64,000 bases of DNA from contig NW_003314294.1 in assembly GCF_000143415.4 (NCBI RefSeq), positions 131,258 to 195,257 of the forward strand. The letters run 5' to 3'. Source of the stretch: Selaginella moellendorffii. Lineage: Eukaryota; Streptophyta; Lycopodiopsida; Selaginellales; Selaginellaceae. Shown here one piece after another: positions 33,601-43,715 of this stretch. The notes below the pieces were generated by a model. The model did not search any database. It was not told the DNA's origin and saw only the letters and a program-made list of their open reading frames with translations. A program made the position numbers and the translations under genes. The number at the start of each line of letters is the position of its first letter. The stretch's first letter is position 1.

Positions 33601-34409
33601 TGCCTCTGGTTTGGGTCTACTATAGTTTTTCTCTTTTGAGTTTTCAGGTTTTTCTTTGCATGCAAAAACAAGAATTGAGTATTATCATCTTCTAATTTTT
33701 CCTTGGATGACTTGCATGAAGATATTATATATATTCAATATTTTTTATTTACTTTAGAAAAAGGGGCCCAGAATCCTTCAATCTAACGGCTCTCTAATTC
33801 ATTTATAATCAATAATAATTAATACTTAAGAGGTATAATGAAATATTCTTGATTGTTTTTCAAACCAAATTAGGGTTCCTTGAGCTCTCCTTAGCATTCT
33901 CGCAGCAACCAATGATCATTTGAAGCAGGAAATGATAAATCACAAGGCAGATATTAACAACCACACAGTCAAAGGGCTCCCCTTTTAGGTGGTGATGAGA
34001 GTGGCTTCTGAGCTACCAATAAATCATCAATGAGGAACTTTGGTCTTCTTTTTATTATATGGCGTGTCAAAACACGTAATTGGATTTTTTTTTTTTATGT
34101 GTTAATCCAGACATGCATTCTAAACCTAATATCTACCACTAAAACAACATTCTTTAAATACTACTAAGTGATAGTGACTGTTAAACATTAAATTCAATTT
34201 GAAGCTTCCAATGTATAATAATTTCAACATTATAAATGCATAATTTTTTAAAAAAAATTAATAAAAATACTTCCCTTTATTTCCCATGACAAGTGACATC
34301 ACTTTTATATCTAAGATCACTCAAAATATCATGACCTAACATCACTTACCATAAACAAGAAGTAGATTTTAATGCTCTCGTGTTCCATACTTTCGTACTT
34401 CACTCTCTT
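30691..34409. other. Long spacer without a recognisable gene
   Basis: AT-rich with islands of mixed composition at 31500-33400. Candidate frames (31860-32234 minus, 32543-32878 minus, and a plus-strand stretch near 32355-32530 reading KNHGMGHVFEYEIVLHATDI) look partly protein-like but carry no known motif and cannot be joined into a gene. Probably old transposon and gene debris. Confidence 0.4.
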
Positions 34410-34595
34410 TTATGTCATCAGTGGCACATTGTCAAAGTCAACTTTGCTCTTCACAATGAACTTAATCATTTGAGCATACAAAAACTTCCTCATATCAAAC
34501 AAAGCCTTGGATAACTGCTCGTAGAAGGCTTTGGCTCTGAAGGCAAGCTCGAAAGGGCTGTTCTTGGGCTCCACAGGGCTTGGTAACGTACACAT
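34410..34595 (-). pseudogene. Possible GDSL-gene fragment (inverted)
   Basis: The minus strand reads AFYEQLSKALFDMRK, resembling AFYEHLSKALLTGKY in the last exon of the neighbouring GDSL gene (about 36045-36090). Only about 15 residues match, and the catalytic Asp/His segment is not preserved. It may be an inverted remnant of the local GDSL gene, or coincidence. Confidence 0.3.
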
Positions 34596-34757
34596 CTCAG
34601 AGGGTAGGAACCAAAGTTGCGCTAAAGCTTCGGACCATACATAAGAAGTGTGAGTACATCGTGGCCAAATCCTAGCCTTTTGCCTTGAGCACGTATATGC
34701 TTTTGATTTGAGGGGGAAACCACCAAATCTGGGCCGTCAAAGCTCCCAAAAACTCCA

Positions 34758-36138
34758 ATGGAGGTGTTCTTGGTGATACTCGCGGCTTCCATCGTATCCT
34801 CCACAGCGAGGGCTTTTTCGTCTTCTCCTCGATCACCACCTTTGCAGCACTGTCCAAGCGCAGTCTTCTGGTTTGGAGATTCTTTCGCAGACACTGGAAA
34901 CGCCCAAGCGGCATCTCCATTCATTAGCGCGGCCGAGTATCTACCGTATGGAATGACACACTTTGGAAAGCCTTCGAATCGATATTCTGATGGTCGCCTG
35001 GTGACTGATTTCTTCGGTAAGAACTAAAGCTTTTTCCTGTTCTTGCCATTGCTGATACTCAGTTCTTCCTTCCCAATCTCTTCTTTGGCAGCTCAAGCTT
35101 TCCGTCACAAGAGCTCGCCCGGTCCTATACTTCAAAGCCTCAACTCAAACTACGAGCACGGGATCGTCTTTGCGGTGTCTGGAGCCACGGCTTTGAACAC
35201 GAGTTACGTCGTCCCATTCTACCTCCCTGTCCAAGTCGATCAATACCTTCGCTTCGTCAAGGATGCGTATCCTACTCCTGGAAAGTCTCACCATCACCAT
35301 GGTAGGATCCTGTTCTCTCGAGCTTGGTTTCATCTTTCCATCTTTGCCAGATAGAAAAACCAAGCTTCCTCGAAATCTTCGCAGTGTGCTACACGTCGTC
35401 GTTGTCGGCACCAATGATATCTTCGGTGCATACATCCGGAAGCTAATGGATCCTGGCAATGTAACAGTGGTGATCATTCCACAGGTCATCCAAGCGATTT
35501 CTCACGCTATCCAGGTACGTCTTTCCTTTGACACCACAAAAAGCTCTTGACTCCCTCGGATTATAAGAACAGACACTGTCCGACAGCGGTGCGAGCCAAA
35601 TCCTGGTCCTGAATTCTTTCCCTCACGGATGCATGCCTTTGATACTTAGCGTGTTTGGAGACCTGCCCAAGGACTCGCGAGGATGCCTGTCACCTCTTAA
35701 CGAAGTTGCCGAGGCCTTCAATCGCTCCCTCTACAAGCTTGTCCAGGATTTGAGTTCCAAGCTCAAGAACACCCTCCTCCTCTATGCTGATGCCTTCAAG
35801 TTCACTCTAGACGTAATGGACAGGCCCACGGACTTTGGTAAGTTTCTCTGTCACTTCGAGCAAGTCTAAGATGATCACATCGAGCAGGCTTTAGAAACGA
35901 AACCAAGACCTCGGCTTGCTGTGGAACTGGCGGGGCTTACAACTTCAACTCAACCAAGCTCTGTGGCAAAGACTTCCAACCCGAGAGCACCACTCTGAAG
36001 CCGTCCGAGTTCGTCAGCTGGGATGGCATCCACTTTTCCGAAGCTTTCTACGAGCACCTGTCCAAGGCCCTGCTCACTGGGAAGTACCTGGATCCCCCTC
36101 TCGACTTCTCGGAGCTTTGCAAACTTGGCAACGTGTAG
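34758..36138 (+). CDS. GDSL esterase/lipase (SGNH hydrolase) 1
   Basis: Secreted serine esterase of the plant GDSL family. Exons 34758-35016, 35092-35301, 35351-35514, 35573-35837 and 35888-36138 give 382 aa. A signal peptide (MEVFLVILAASIVSSTARAF) precedes block I FGDSFADTGN with the nucleophile Ser at about 42. Block II Gly is in FAVSGATALNTS, block III Asn in VGTNDIFG, and block V has the Asp and His in SWDGIHFSEAF. CCGTGGAYN precedes it, as in close relatives of the fucosidase/acetylesterase-like GDSL group. The third exon starts at 35351 after a 49-bp intron; this choice keeps the frame. The second GDSL gene at 55370 has introns at matching places, so they are paralogs. Confidence 0.93.
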
Positions 36139-36468
36139 CTCAGCTCAGCCGGAGAAATAAGTTACGCTCTCTTCTTTTTCATGTTCCGCCACTTGTCCTT
36201 GAGATCCTGGCCTGTTCTACTGGGATGAAACTTTCCCATGCCGAATTGAAGTATCGTTGTCCACCTGGAGCCGTACTGCTGATAGCCTTTCTGGAAACAG
36301 TATCAAACGTTACAAAGAATAAATATCTCATCGTTTTGAATACCCTGAGTGTTTCTTCTTCCAGTGAGTTCCATACCATCTTCTTGCGACGGACATTAGG
36401 AATCGATGCTCTTCCACTGCACGAAGCATGTTAAAGAATAGGAAACAAAAGTGAAGCGAAAGCATAGT

Positions 36469-38306
36469 TTACTTGGAATTCGTCTTTCGTGGATAATCAC
36501 TGTCGTCATCGTCCTCGTCATCTTCTTCATCCGAGCTGCTGCTTCTCGCACGGTGTTTCCGTGCGTGAGCTTCATCTTTCGAGCCCGACGGTTCCTCAAC
36601 TTTGAGTTGAACTTGATGTTCCACCAGGTTCTCCTTTTCCTTGTCTTCTACTTGCTTAAGTACTTGGTGCGATGCTGTCAAGCTTTCAAGCTTTTCTTTA
36701 GCCCGGTCCGCTTCTAACTGTGCCTTGGCAAGCTTTTCCATGGCTTTCTTGTACACACATTTCGGACAGGACCAGCCTTCTCCTTCACGAATCTGCTCTC
36801 TTGCCATGCACTTTGGATGAAGAGCAATCGGGCAGTCGTCACAGCGGACTAGTTTGCCTCGCAGCTCGCACATGTAGCATTTGTCCGAGTCTTTAGCGCG
36901 ACTGTCTTCAATGTTCTTCTCTCCTGTCTCTAAACTTTCACGACCATTCTTGTCGACTGTTTTCGGGCCCTCAGGATCATCTTCATCCACTGCCTTCGAG
37001 CCTTCACGGCCATCCTCGTCTTCTTCACGGCCATTCTCGGCAGGCCTACTTTTCTCGACCACCTTTGAGCCCTCTCGGTCATCGTCCGAGTCCAAGTTTA
37101 TAACTTCTACCTCATGCATCCCCTTTCTTTGTTTGAGCTTCGGCTTAACGTCTGAAAGGGATAGTTCATCGTCGTCCTCCATTAGCATCCTCCTCTTCGA
37201 CCTGCGTGTGCTGACATTCCCACTGTGAATGATCTTAGGAGCTTCGAAAGGCTGCTTTTCTGGCGGAGCCGACGGTGTAGCGTGATTCTCTGTCCCCCTT
37301 TCCTCCACACTGTTCTTCTCACCTTCGCAACTCCCTTCCTGAAATTTTGCGTGCTTTTCTGGCACTGGCGGAGCCGATGGTGCAGCGTGATCCTCTGTCC
37401 CATTTTTCTCCACACTATTCTTCTCACCTTCACAACTCACTTCCTGAAAGTTTACAGGTTGCAGCTCCAAGAGATGATAAAAAGAAAAGACTTACATCGA
37501 TGCTTCCTCTTCGTGGGGGAGACTTGAATGCCTTGTCCGGGGATCCGTCAATCACCACTGTGGTGTCGTCACTCCCGACGGACATATGCCTTGGAGACAA
37601 ACGTTCCGGTGGTACCCCATCGTTTTGCTCGTTTTCTTCGTCGACTGGAGGCATGCCTCTTTGCTGCTCCTGCTTCTCCAACGACCTTGCTACAGGCGGG
37701 TAAAGCCCATTCGTATAGTCATCAGCAATCTATGGAGGAAAAAAAAGATAAGAAAAGGATCCCAAGGTTTGCTAAGAACATCCCAAGGATTCACGAAGCA
37801 AAAAAATCACCTTGTCTAGAACAGGAGCTTCCAGGCCTTGCCTTTTCCTTTGGACGAACCGAAACAACTCGGTCCTGGAATTGGCATCACCAATCTAGGT
37901 AGAAACGAGCGTGAGCTTTGGGAGGAAGAACGAAACGAAAAATGAAGAAACGAAGAAACGAACGAAAAACAAATTAAAAAAAATCACTTGCCAGTTGAAG
38001 CATGCCGCTAACATCTTCGTCGGGGGACGCCAGCGCCAAGATCAGCTCTTCTGCGCCGCAATCTCGATCCAAAATCTCTTCCGAGACGAGCATCTCTTGG
38101 AACTGCCGCAGCGCCAGGCCCTTGCACAGCGATGGAATCGCGGCAGCATTGGGAACGTAGACTGCGAGCTCTAGAATCAAGGAAAAATCCCAGAGTGTGA
38201 GCGACGCCAGAAAGAAGATCGCGCAGTGATTACCTCGCAGCGTCTCGGTGGAGACATCGGGCTGCCGCGCGAGTTTGTCCAGTATCCATTGCCAAGGAAG
38301 CGCCAT
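36469..38306 (-). CDS. PHD-finger protein, probable chromatin reader
   Basis: Five exons on the minus strand (38306-38234, 38170-37992, 37894-37811, 37729-37496, 37443-36469) give 514 aa. The N-terminus (MALPWQWILDKLARQPDVS) is a helical domain of unknown role. A nuclear, acidic, low-complexity middle includes a basic patch (RRSKRRM) and a 35-residue tandem duplication (SCEGEKNSVE units). The PHD finger (about residues 379-420) has C4-H-C3 spacing: CYMC, CDDC, HPKC and CPKC; such fingers read histone H3 tails. A coiled coil (EKLAKAQLEADRAKEKLES) and an acidic Ser/Asp tail follow. Intron 2 must use a GC donor (CTG|GCAAGT) because the GT choice breaks the frame. It shares a 38-bp promoter with PNO1. 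Confidence 0.88.
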
Positions 38307-38344
38307 TTACCCTAAAATTCATTTGCCCAAGTTTTAGGGTTCTT
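38307..38344. promoter_or_regulatory. 38-bp bidirectional core between PHD gene and PNO1
   Basis: The two start codons are separated by 38 bp. The interval contains a telo-box in each orientation, ACCCTAAAA near 38309 and TTTTAGGGTT near 38333, forming an inverted pair. Leaders must therefore overlap the neighbouring coding region, or downstream starts are used. Confidence 0.8.
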
Positions 38345-39267
38345 ATGGCGGCGATGGCGATGGAGGTGGATGCCGCCCCGGCGCCAGCGGCTGGAGAGCC
38401 GGATCTACCTCCAATGAAGGTGAAATTCGAGCCGCTATCAGCTCACGAGATGCAGGGAGGGAAGGTCCAGTTTAGAAGAATTGCGGTTCCTTCGCACAGG
38501 TACACGCCACTCAAGAAGCACTGGTTAGAGATTTACACGCCCGTGGTGGAGCAGATGAAAATTGACCTTCGGATGAATCTTAAGGTAAGCGCATTCTTTC
38601 CTTTAGGAAGATTTGCTTCATTGCTTGCAAAGATTTTCCTTGGAACTTGTTTTGATCGGTCGATAGTTTTTTCTTTCTTTGGCCTTCTTTTCGGTGTTCG
38701 AGTGGATTGCTTCTAGTGCTTCATTGCTTGCTTCTTTGCAAACCATTTCCATATCGTTCGTGTCCGAGTGGATTGCGGCTTCGATTTTTTACTAGACAAG
38801 AAGATGAGATTTGAAAGAACTCTCCGATGTTTTCTCTTTTGCAGACTCGCAAAGTGGAACTCAAGACGAAGAGAGACACTCCAGACACAAGTGCCCTCCA
38901 AAAGAGCGCCGATTTCATCCATGCTTTCCTTCTGGGCTTCGACATCGCCGACGCCATCGCGCTCCTCCGCCTCGACGACTTATACGTGGACTCGTTCGAG
39001 GTCAAGGACGTAAAGTCGCTCAAAGGCGACCACCTTTCGCGAGCAATCGGCAGGCTCTCCGGCAAAGGCGGCAAGACAAAGTTCGCCATCGAGAACTCGA
39101 CACGAACAAGAATAGTCATCGCCGACTCGAGAATTCACATCCTGGGAGCGTTTGCCAACATCAGAATCGCCAGAGACGCGCTGTGCAGTCTCATTTTGGG
39201 ATCCCCGGCAGGCAAAGTCTACTCCCGGCTTAGAACTATAGGGAACCGGCTGGCCGAGAGAAGCTAG
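38345..39267 (+). CDS. PNO1: RNA-binding ribosome assembly factor PNO1 (Partner of NOB1)
   Basis: Two exons, 38345-38584 and 38845-39267, give 220 aa. It follows PNO1/Dim2 throughout: VQFRRIAVPSHRYTPLKKHW and YTPVVEQMKIDLRMNLK, then the divergent first KH-like part (RKVELKT, LQKSADFIHAFLLGFDIAD) and the KH domain with its GxxG loop (GRLSGKGGKTKFAIENST), ending IHILGAFANIRIARDALCSL and GNRLAERS. PNO1 binds the 3' end of pre-18S rRNA in nucleolar and late cytoplasmic pre-40S particles and regulates cleavage by NOB1. The length fits the family. The 260-bp intron is long for this locus. Confidence 0.96.
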
Positions 39268-39478
39268 AACGCACAGCCAGGTCTTACCGAGCTCAAATTC
39301 AGGGAAAAAGAAGAGAGAAGCTCTGGTACGTAGCTACCATTTCAATGCATGCTTCTTGCGTTTGTTTTCGTGTTCTTTTTTTCTCGTAACGTCTTTTGCT
39401 CCTAACACGTACGCTGCATGATCGTGGCTTGAGCTATTTAATCTCCTTTTCCAGCAAGCTTCTTGCGGCAGATAAACA

Positions 39479-40093
39479 ATGGATCACCGCTACATCACTC
39501 TCGCGCTGTTTGCAATCGTCACGCTCTCGAGCAAGGCAGGATCATCAACTCTCAGCCATCTCGCAGCAGCGCGTCTCCGCCTCGCCGCCACCACCTCGGA
39601 CGATCAAACCGCGGGAAACTCCACCGTCAGCGACCAGGACAACGGCCTCCACGACTGTCGCGAGTTCTACATCCACGACATCCTCAACGGGACCGAGGCC
39701 GGGATGGAAGCCAGCGCTTACTTGATCGCCAGGCCGGCCGAGTTCTTCGCCAATAACTTTGGAGCGATTCTGGTGATGGACGACAAGATCACCATTCACC
39801 CCGACTACAACACCACCGAGATTGGAAGAGCTCAAGGGACGTACACGGTTGTGAATCACTACGGCTCTCCCGAGCTGCTCTACGAGTTTGCGGCCGTGTT
39901 TAATGGCGGGGAGAAGATCTGCTTCTTCGGACACAGGCCGATCGACGAGCCAAGCTCCGAGTTAGCGGCGTTTTCGTGTGGGGGACACGGAAAACTCACG
40001 CAAGGCATAACTCTTGCTCGCTTCTCGGCCGTCTACTTCTCTCCCTCGGGGTTGAACGAGATCATTCGTGTAGTGATGTGTAAATTCATCTGA
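39479..40093 (+). CDS. Dirigent protein
   Basis: Intronless, 204 aa. A signal peptide (MDHRYITLALFAIVTLSSKAG) and a variable linker lead to the dirigent barrel: REFYIHDILNGTEAGMEASA, FGAILVMDDKITIHPDYNTT, IGRAQGTYTVV, FAAVFNGGEKICFFGHRPI and a hydrophobic end. These match the family's DD, GRAQG and strand patterns. Dirigent proteins act in the apoplast to set stereochemistry in radical coupling of monolignols, or in related reactions; the specific substrate cannot be told. A TATTTAA element near 39433 may serve as TATA. The broken relative at 25399-25987 shows the family was copied locally. Confidence 0.88.
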   Translation: MDHRYITLALFAIVTLSSKAGSSTLSHLAAARLRLAATTSDDQTAGNSTVSDQDNGLHDCREFYIHDILNGTEAGMEASAYLIARPAEFFANNFGAILVMDDKITIHPDYNTTEIGRAQGTYTVVNHYGSPELLYEFAAVFNGGEKICFFGHRPIDEPSSELAAFSCGGHGKLTQGITLARFSAVYFSPSGLNEIIRVVMCKFI

Positions 40094-40267
40094 TCGAATT
40101 AATAATTCTATTAATTAGCTAAATGTGATCGTTTGCTGATGGTAGCAACTGCCATTTCCCTGTTCTTGGGAGAAAAGCGCGATACACTACACTTAATAAA
40201 CTCTATTATCCAATTATGGCTATATCCGACGTACATCCATCTAACGGCCTACGGGGTTTCACATTTG

Positions 40268-40403
40268 CTATATCCCAGCCGTCCATCTAACGGCCCTCCT
40301 TCCTTACGACAACAGCTGTATCCAAGCCGTCCATCTAACGGCCCTCCTTCCTTACGACAGTAGCTATATCCCAGCCGTCCATCGAACGGCCCTCCTCCCT
40401 TCA
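40268..40403. repeat. Tandem repeat, 48-bp unit, three copies
   Basis: Copies of a unit containing AGCCGTCCATCTAACGGCCC start at 40277, 40325 and 40373, exactly 48 bp apart; a degenerate partial copy is near 40228. Each unit carries CCGTC..AACGG, a short inverted repeat. The array ends about 90 bp before the B3 gene start, so it lies in that promoter. Confidence 0.85.
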
Positions 40404-40492
40404 AATATTTTGAGTGAGTGAGCGGCAATTCACAAGAACGCGTCGCTCTCCTCTCCATTCCATTGCGCTAGGGTTTCTTGCGACGCGACGCG

Positions 40493-41387
40493 ATGGCGGA
40501 CGACAATGCGCCAAGGTGAGATTTCTTGTCTAGCGCTGCTCGCAGGCATCGGCAGCCATGCGGTGATGGATCGATGCGTGTTTTTCTTGATCGAAAAATA
40601 TTTTGGTGATTCCAGGCGACGACGGAGGGGATCGCAGGCTGGAGCCGAGCTTCCTGAGCTTCAGGATGAGCATCACCGCAAGTAATTCTCTTTCCTTTCT
40701 AGCCTGGACAGTAGAGCGGGATATAGCGATTGTGTTTTTTTGTGTGTGTGTGTGTGTGTGTGATCGATTGAATTGTCGTGTTTCCAGACGGGGAAGGAAG
40801 AGATCGCATGGAGACGAGCTTCGAAACGAGGAGCCTCACGGGAACAGGTAAATCTAGTTTCTTTCTCACTTCGAAAGTTTTGATGTGTCTTTCTTTCTTA
40901 TAGAGGGAATGACCATGACGTACCAATATGCCGACGACGAGCAGCGACTCATGAGCTTGGGCTGCAAGAGGACGACGCAATCCACCCCATGAGGTAATCT
41001 CCCAGTTCTTCCTGCTTGAAATCCTAATCTCCTCCTGTGAAATCCTGGACCAGAGGACGAAATCCAGTCACGTTTCAAAAGCATCTCACGGCATCGGATG
41101 TGGATGTGGACCTGAATCGGTTGGTGATACCAAAACACTCTCGACGATTCTTCATGGAGGCGGGAGATGAAGCCATCCTAGGTCGGGGGGGCATTCTCTG
41201 CAGGAAGCTCAAAGTGCAGCGTGGAGATCTCCAGTGGAGGTTGGAGACTCGTTTCCTCTTTCCCGGATCCTTCTACCTCCTTGGCTGGAACAATGTGATA
41301 GAAAGCTTGTCCCTTCAGGCTAATCAAACTGTGACGTTCGAGAAGATCCAGAGGTACCAGTTCACACTCGATGTAGCAGATCACTAG
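40493..41387 (+). CDS. B3-domain DNA-binding protein
   Basis: Five exons (40493-40515, 40616-40681, 40788-40847, 40904-40993, 41054-41387) give 190 aa. The N-terminal half is basic and disordered (RRRRGSQ, RKRGRKRSHGD), a likely nuclear signal. The C-terminal half is a B3 fold: FQKHLTASDVDVDLNRLVIPKH matches the family start (KxLTxSDVxxLNRLVIPK), followed by FYLLGWNNVIESLSLQANQT (family W..FV....L..GD) and a final strand. B3 proteins bind DNA as plant transcription regulators. The first exon codes for only seven residues plus two bases. Intron 2 contains a (GT)n run. A telo-box-like TAGGGTTT lies 23 bp before the ATG. Confidence 0.82.
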
Positions 41388-41775
41388 GAAGAAATGAAAG
41401 AAACAAATCAACATTCGGTTAACTTCCTAGGATAATCTTCCAGTGCAATGCTCCTCCCTCGCATCCAAGCCGAGAACCTTTGTGTTGACTCAAGGATCGA
41501 GACTGGCAGCCTCACATTGTCTTTGTGGCGATTCTCCTGTCTTGCAGAAAAGGAACAAATCCTGGATGATTTCTGACGATCAAGAAGCTCTCCAGAGAGC
41601 AAACGACGCTCCACTGCCTGCTTGAGATCACAGTGATCTTTGTGGTCAGCATGCATGCGCCAAGAACAGTGCTTTCAAGTAGAAATTATTTCAAGCGATA
41701 GTCGCCGTTCATTGCTTATTGACCAGCAACCCGTTGACTTACTGTAAGTAATACCCTACCCTAACTTTAGGGCCA

Positions 41776-42585
41776 ATGGAGCTTCTTGGCTGGATGCTGT
41801 GGGATATCTTCCGCCATTTCGATCTCCAAACTCTTCTTCGTGCCAGGCTCGTGTGCAAAGAATGGGATTCTCTCATCTCCCACAACTTCTCCAGGTTTTA
41901 TGGCGATCAGCCAGCAGTCATGGCGTTGTTTACAAGCACTACGGAGGTATGGTTCCCGTTCTCCAAATCACAGCCTAGCTTGAAATTAAACGTTGGGTAC
42001 GATCAAATATATCGCTCGTTGCCTGCTGCCTGGGTATCAAATGGATTGATAGCCGGATGGTTGTCAAAAAGCCCTTCTGATCTATTCGTATGGAACCCTT
42101 TGACCAACCGGCGAAAGATTTTCCCCAACAAAGAGACTCTCGAAGAAGAGTTTATAGTGGATCCAGTCACACGGAATTACAACCTGTGGGTTTACCAGTA
42201 TATGGGTGACAATGCCCTTCTTTATGAATCTCAGACGGGAGAATGGTCAAAGATCAAGAAAAGATATCCGGGCTGGAACGTTAAGTATATGGTTCATTGT
42301 GATTTAAGCAATTTGAGTATCTGGGATGTCGAGTGCAACCCGATGAGACGGGTTGCAAATCTACCTTTGCGCAATGAATGGATGACACGTTTTTATGAGG
42401 AGAGAAATTATCCCTCCCTTTGTGATAGCAACTTTGTGGGGAATATGGTAATTTGCAGCTTTATGTTCCATGGATTTTACGCAGCATATGACTTGGTTCA
42501 TGGCATTTGGGACACTTTCCTAACAGTGGAACTAGAGTGTGCTGATGGACAAGAAGTTTTTGTGCCAAGCTTGGACAAGCCTTGA
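41776..42585 (+). CDS. F-box protein
   Basis: Intronless, 269 aa. The N-terminal 45 residues form an F-box: LLGWMLWDIFRHFDLQTLLRARLVCKEWDSLIS, which binds SKP1 in SCF ubiquitin ligases. The rest has beta-propeller-like (kelch-type) segments such as DLFVWNPLTNRRKIFP and ALLYESQTGEWSKI, expected to bind a substrate. Such genes are numerous and fast-evolving in plants; the target cannot be inferred. A telo-like ACCCTAACTTTAGGG element lies just upstream. Open throughout and apparently intact. Confidence 0.85.
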   Translation: MELLGWMLWDIFRHFDLQTLLRARLVCKEWDSLISHNFSRFYGDQPAVMALFTSTTEVWFPFSKSQPSLKLNVGYDQIYRSLPAAWVSNGLIAGWLSKSPSDLFVWNPLTNRRKIFPNKETLEEEFIVDPVTRNYNLWVYQYMGDNALLYESQTGEWSKIKKRYPGWNVKYMVHCDLSNLSIWDVECNPMRRVANLPLRNEWMTRFYEERNYPSLCDSNFVGNMVICSFMFHGFYAAYDLVHGIWDTFLTVELECADGQEVFVPSLDKP

Positions 42586-42742
42586 AGTATTTACATTATG
42601 TTTAAATTTACACAAATAAAAACAGATAAGTTTATTTTAAATAATTTGATCTTTAGGATATACAATGCTTCCTGATTCTAAACAAACATCCCACGGTTCC
42701 TTTTTAACCAAACCTGTAACAAGACACGTAGCGCCAAATATA

Positions 42743-42928
42743 TAGTAGCTCCTCTCTTGTTTCACTTCCCCTCATACAAACCCAGCAGCTTCTCCGCCGG
42801 TGTCACCCCGTTATCTCAGCTATGTCGTTGGGAAATCCAGCTTCCTTATACCCTCATCTTAACAGCCCGTCCCGGAACCCCTTTAGTCAACCATCTTTGA
42901 AACCGATTCCAGAGCTTCTTCGTCGGCA
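42743..42928 (-). pseudogene. Truncated GSH1 (glutamate-cysteine ligase) fragment
   Basis: It matches the 3' end of the GSH1 gene at 52960-53270 with an internal deletion: the minus strand reads DEEALESVSKMVD, then jumps to sequence equivalent to the FRDGQL region and on to the GDTGGEA/ EGK end with stops and shifts. Present on the same strand 10 kb from the intact gene. It is a dead partial copy. Confidence 0.85.
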
Positions 42929-43715
42929 AGTGAGGCAGCAGCATTATCGTTGCTAGTCAACGATATCTTCCGCTCTATTTCCCTACAGCCGTGACCTCCA
43001 GGAGGAGTGGATTGATCCTCGCGGCTTTGTTTCCAACCTTTTCTGAAAAAAAATCCCACAGATTTTTGTTATTTACAGAGAAAGCGTGAGCATGGTAGAC
43101 AAAGATAATACCTGTTTTGATGAGCTAAGGACACCATTGGTTTGTGGGAGCTCGGAGTCTTGCTGATGACATTTTGTCCACTGCTGAACTCCATAACTTT
43201 TGCAATTGAGGCCGACGACACTAGCAGTTGAGAAACTTCTCAAAGGCTCTGAAGAACTTTCCATTTCTTCTGCGTTCTTATTCAAAACCCAGAGTGCCTG
43301 ATTGTAACCAAATCGGATGGGGAGTTCAAGAGATGCGTTTTTTCCAGACACTTACTGCTGCAAAGATGACGAAGCAGTGGGTCGAACAAGTGCTGAGCTC
43401 GTGTGCCCGTATTCCTGGCTCTTTCCTGGAGAGCTTGTCTTCTGCGCCTATTTGAAAAGCTCGCGCTTCGTCAGTGGAGCATCAGATCCAACTCTTTCCA
43501 CGCTAATTGTTTTGAACAACGAAAACACAAAACGCAGACATATACAAGTCGAAAAGGAACTTAGTTACACTTCTGTACTTGTTTGAAAGTTTTCATTGTT
43601 TGAACCTGAACATATGTTTGCCAAAGTTGTACCACCTTGATGATGATCAACCCTTTTGATAAAGCATCAAAGTCATCCATATCCTGGTTCCAACCGATTG
43701 GCACGTTCTAGTAAA
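42929..43715. other. Spacer with unassigned minus-strand ORF
   Basis: ORF 43073-43351 on the minus strand (containing MESSSEPLRSFSTASVVG) is open for 92 codons but has no known domain and no clear continuation. No gene is assigned. Confidence 0.35.

Noticed and set aside
40268-40403. CRISPR-like regular repeats
   Set aside because: The 48-bp units are contiguous tandem copies without unique spacers, in a plant nuclear genome.
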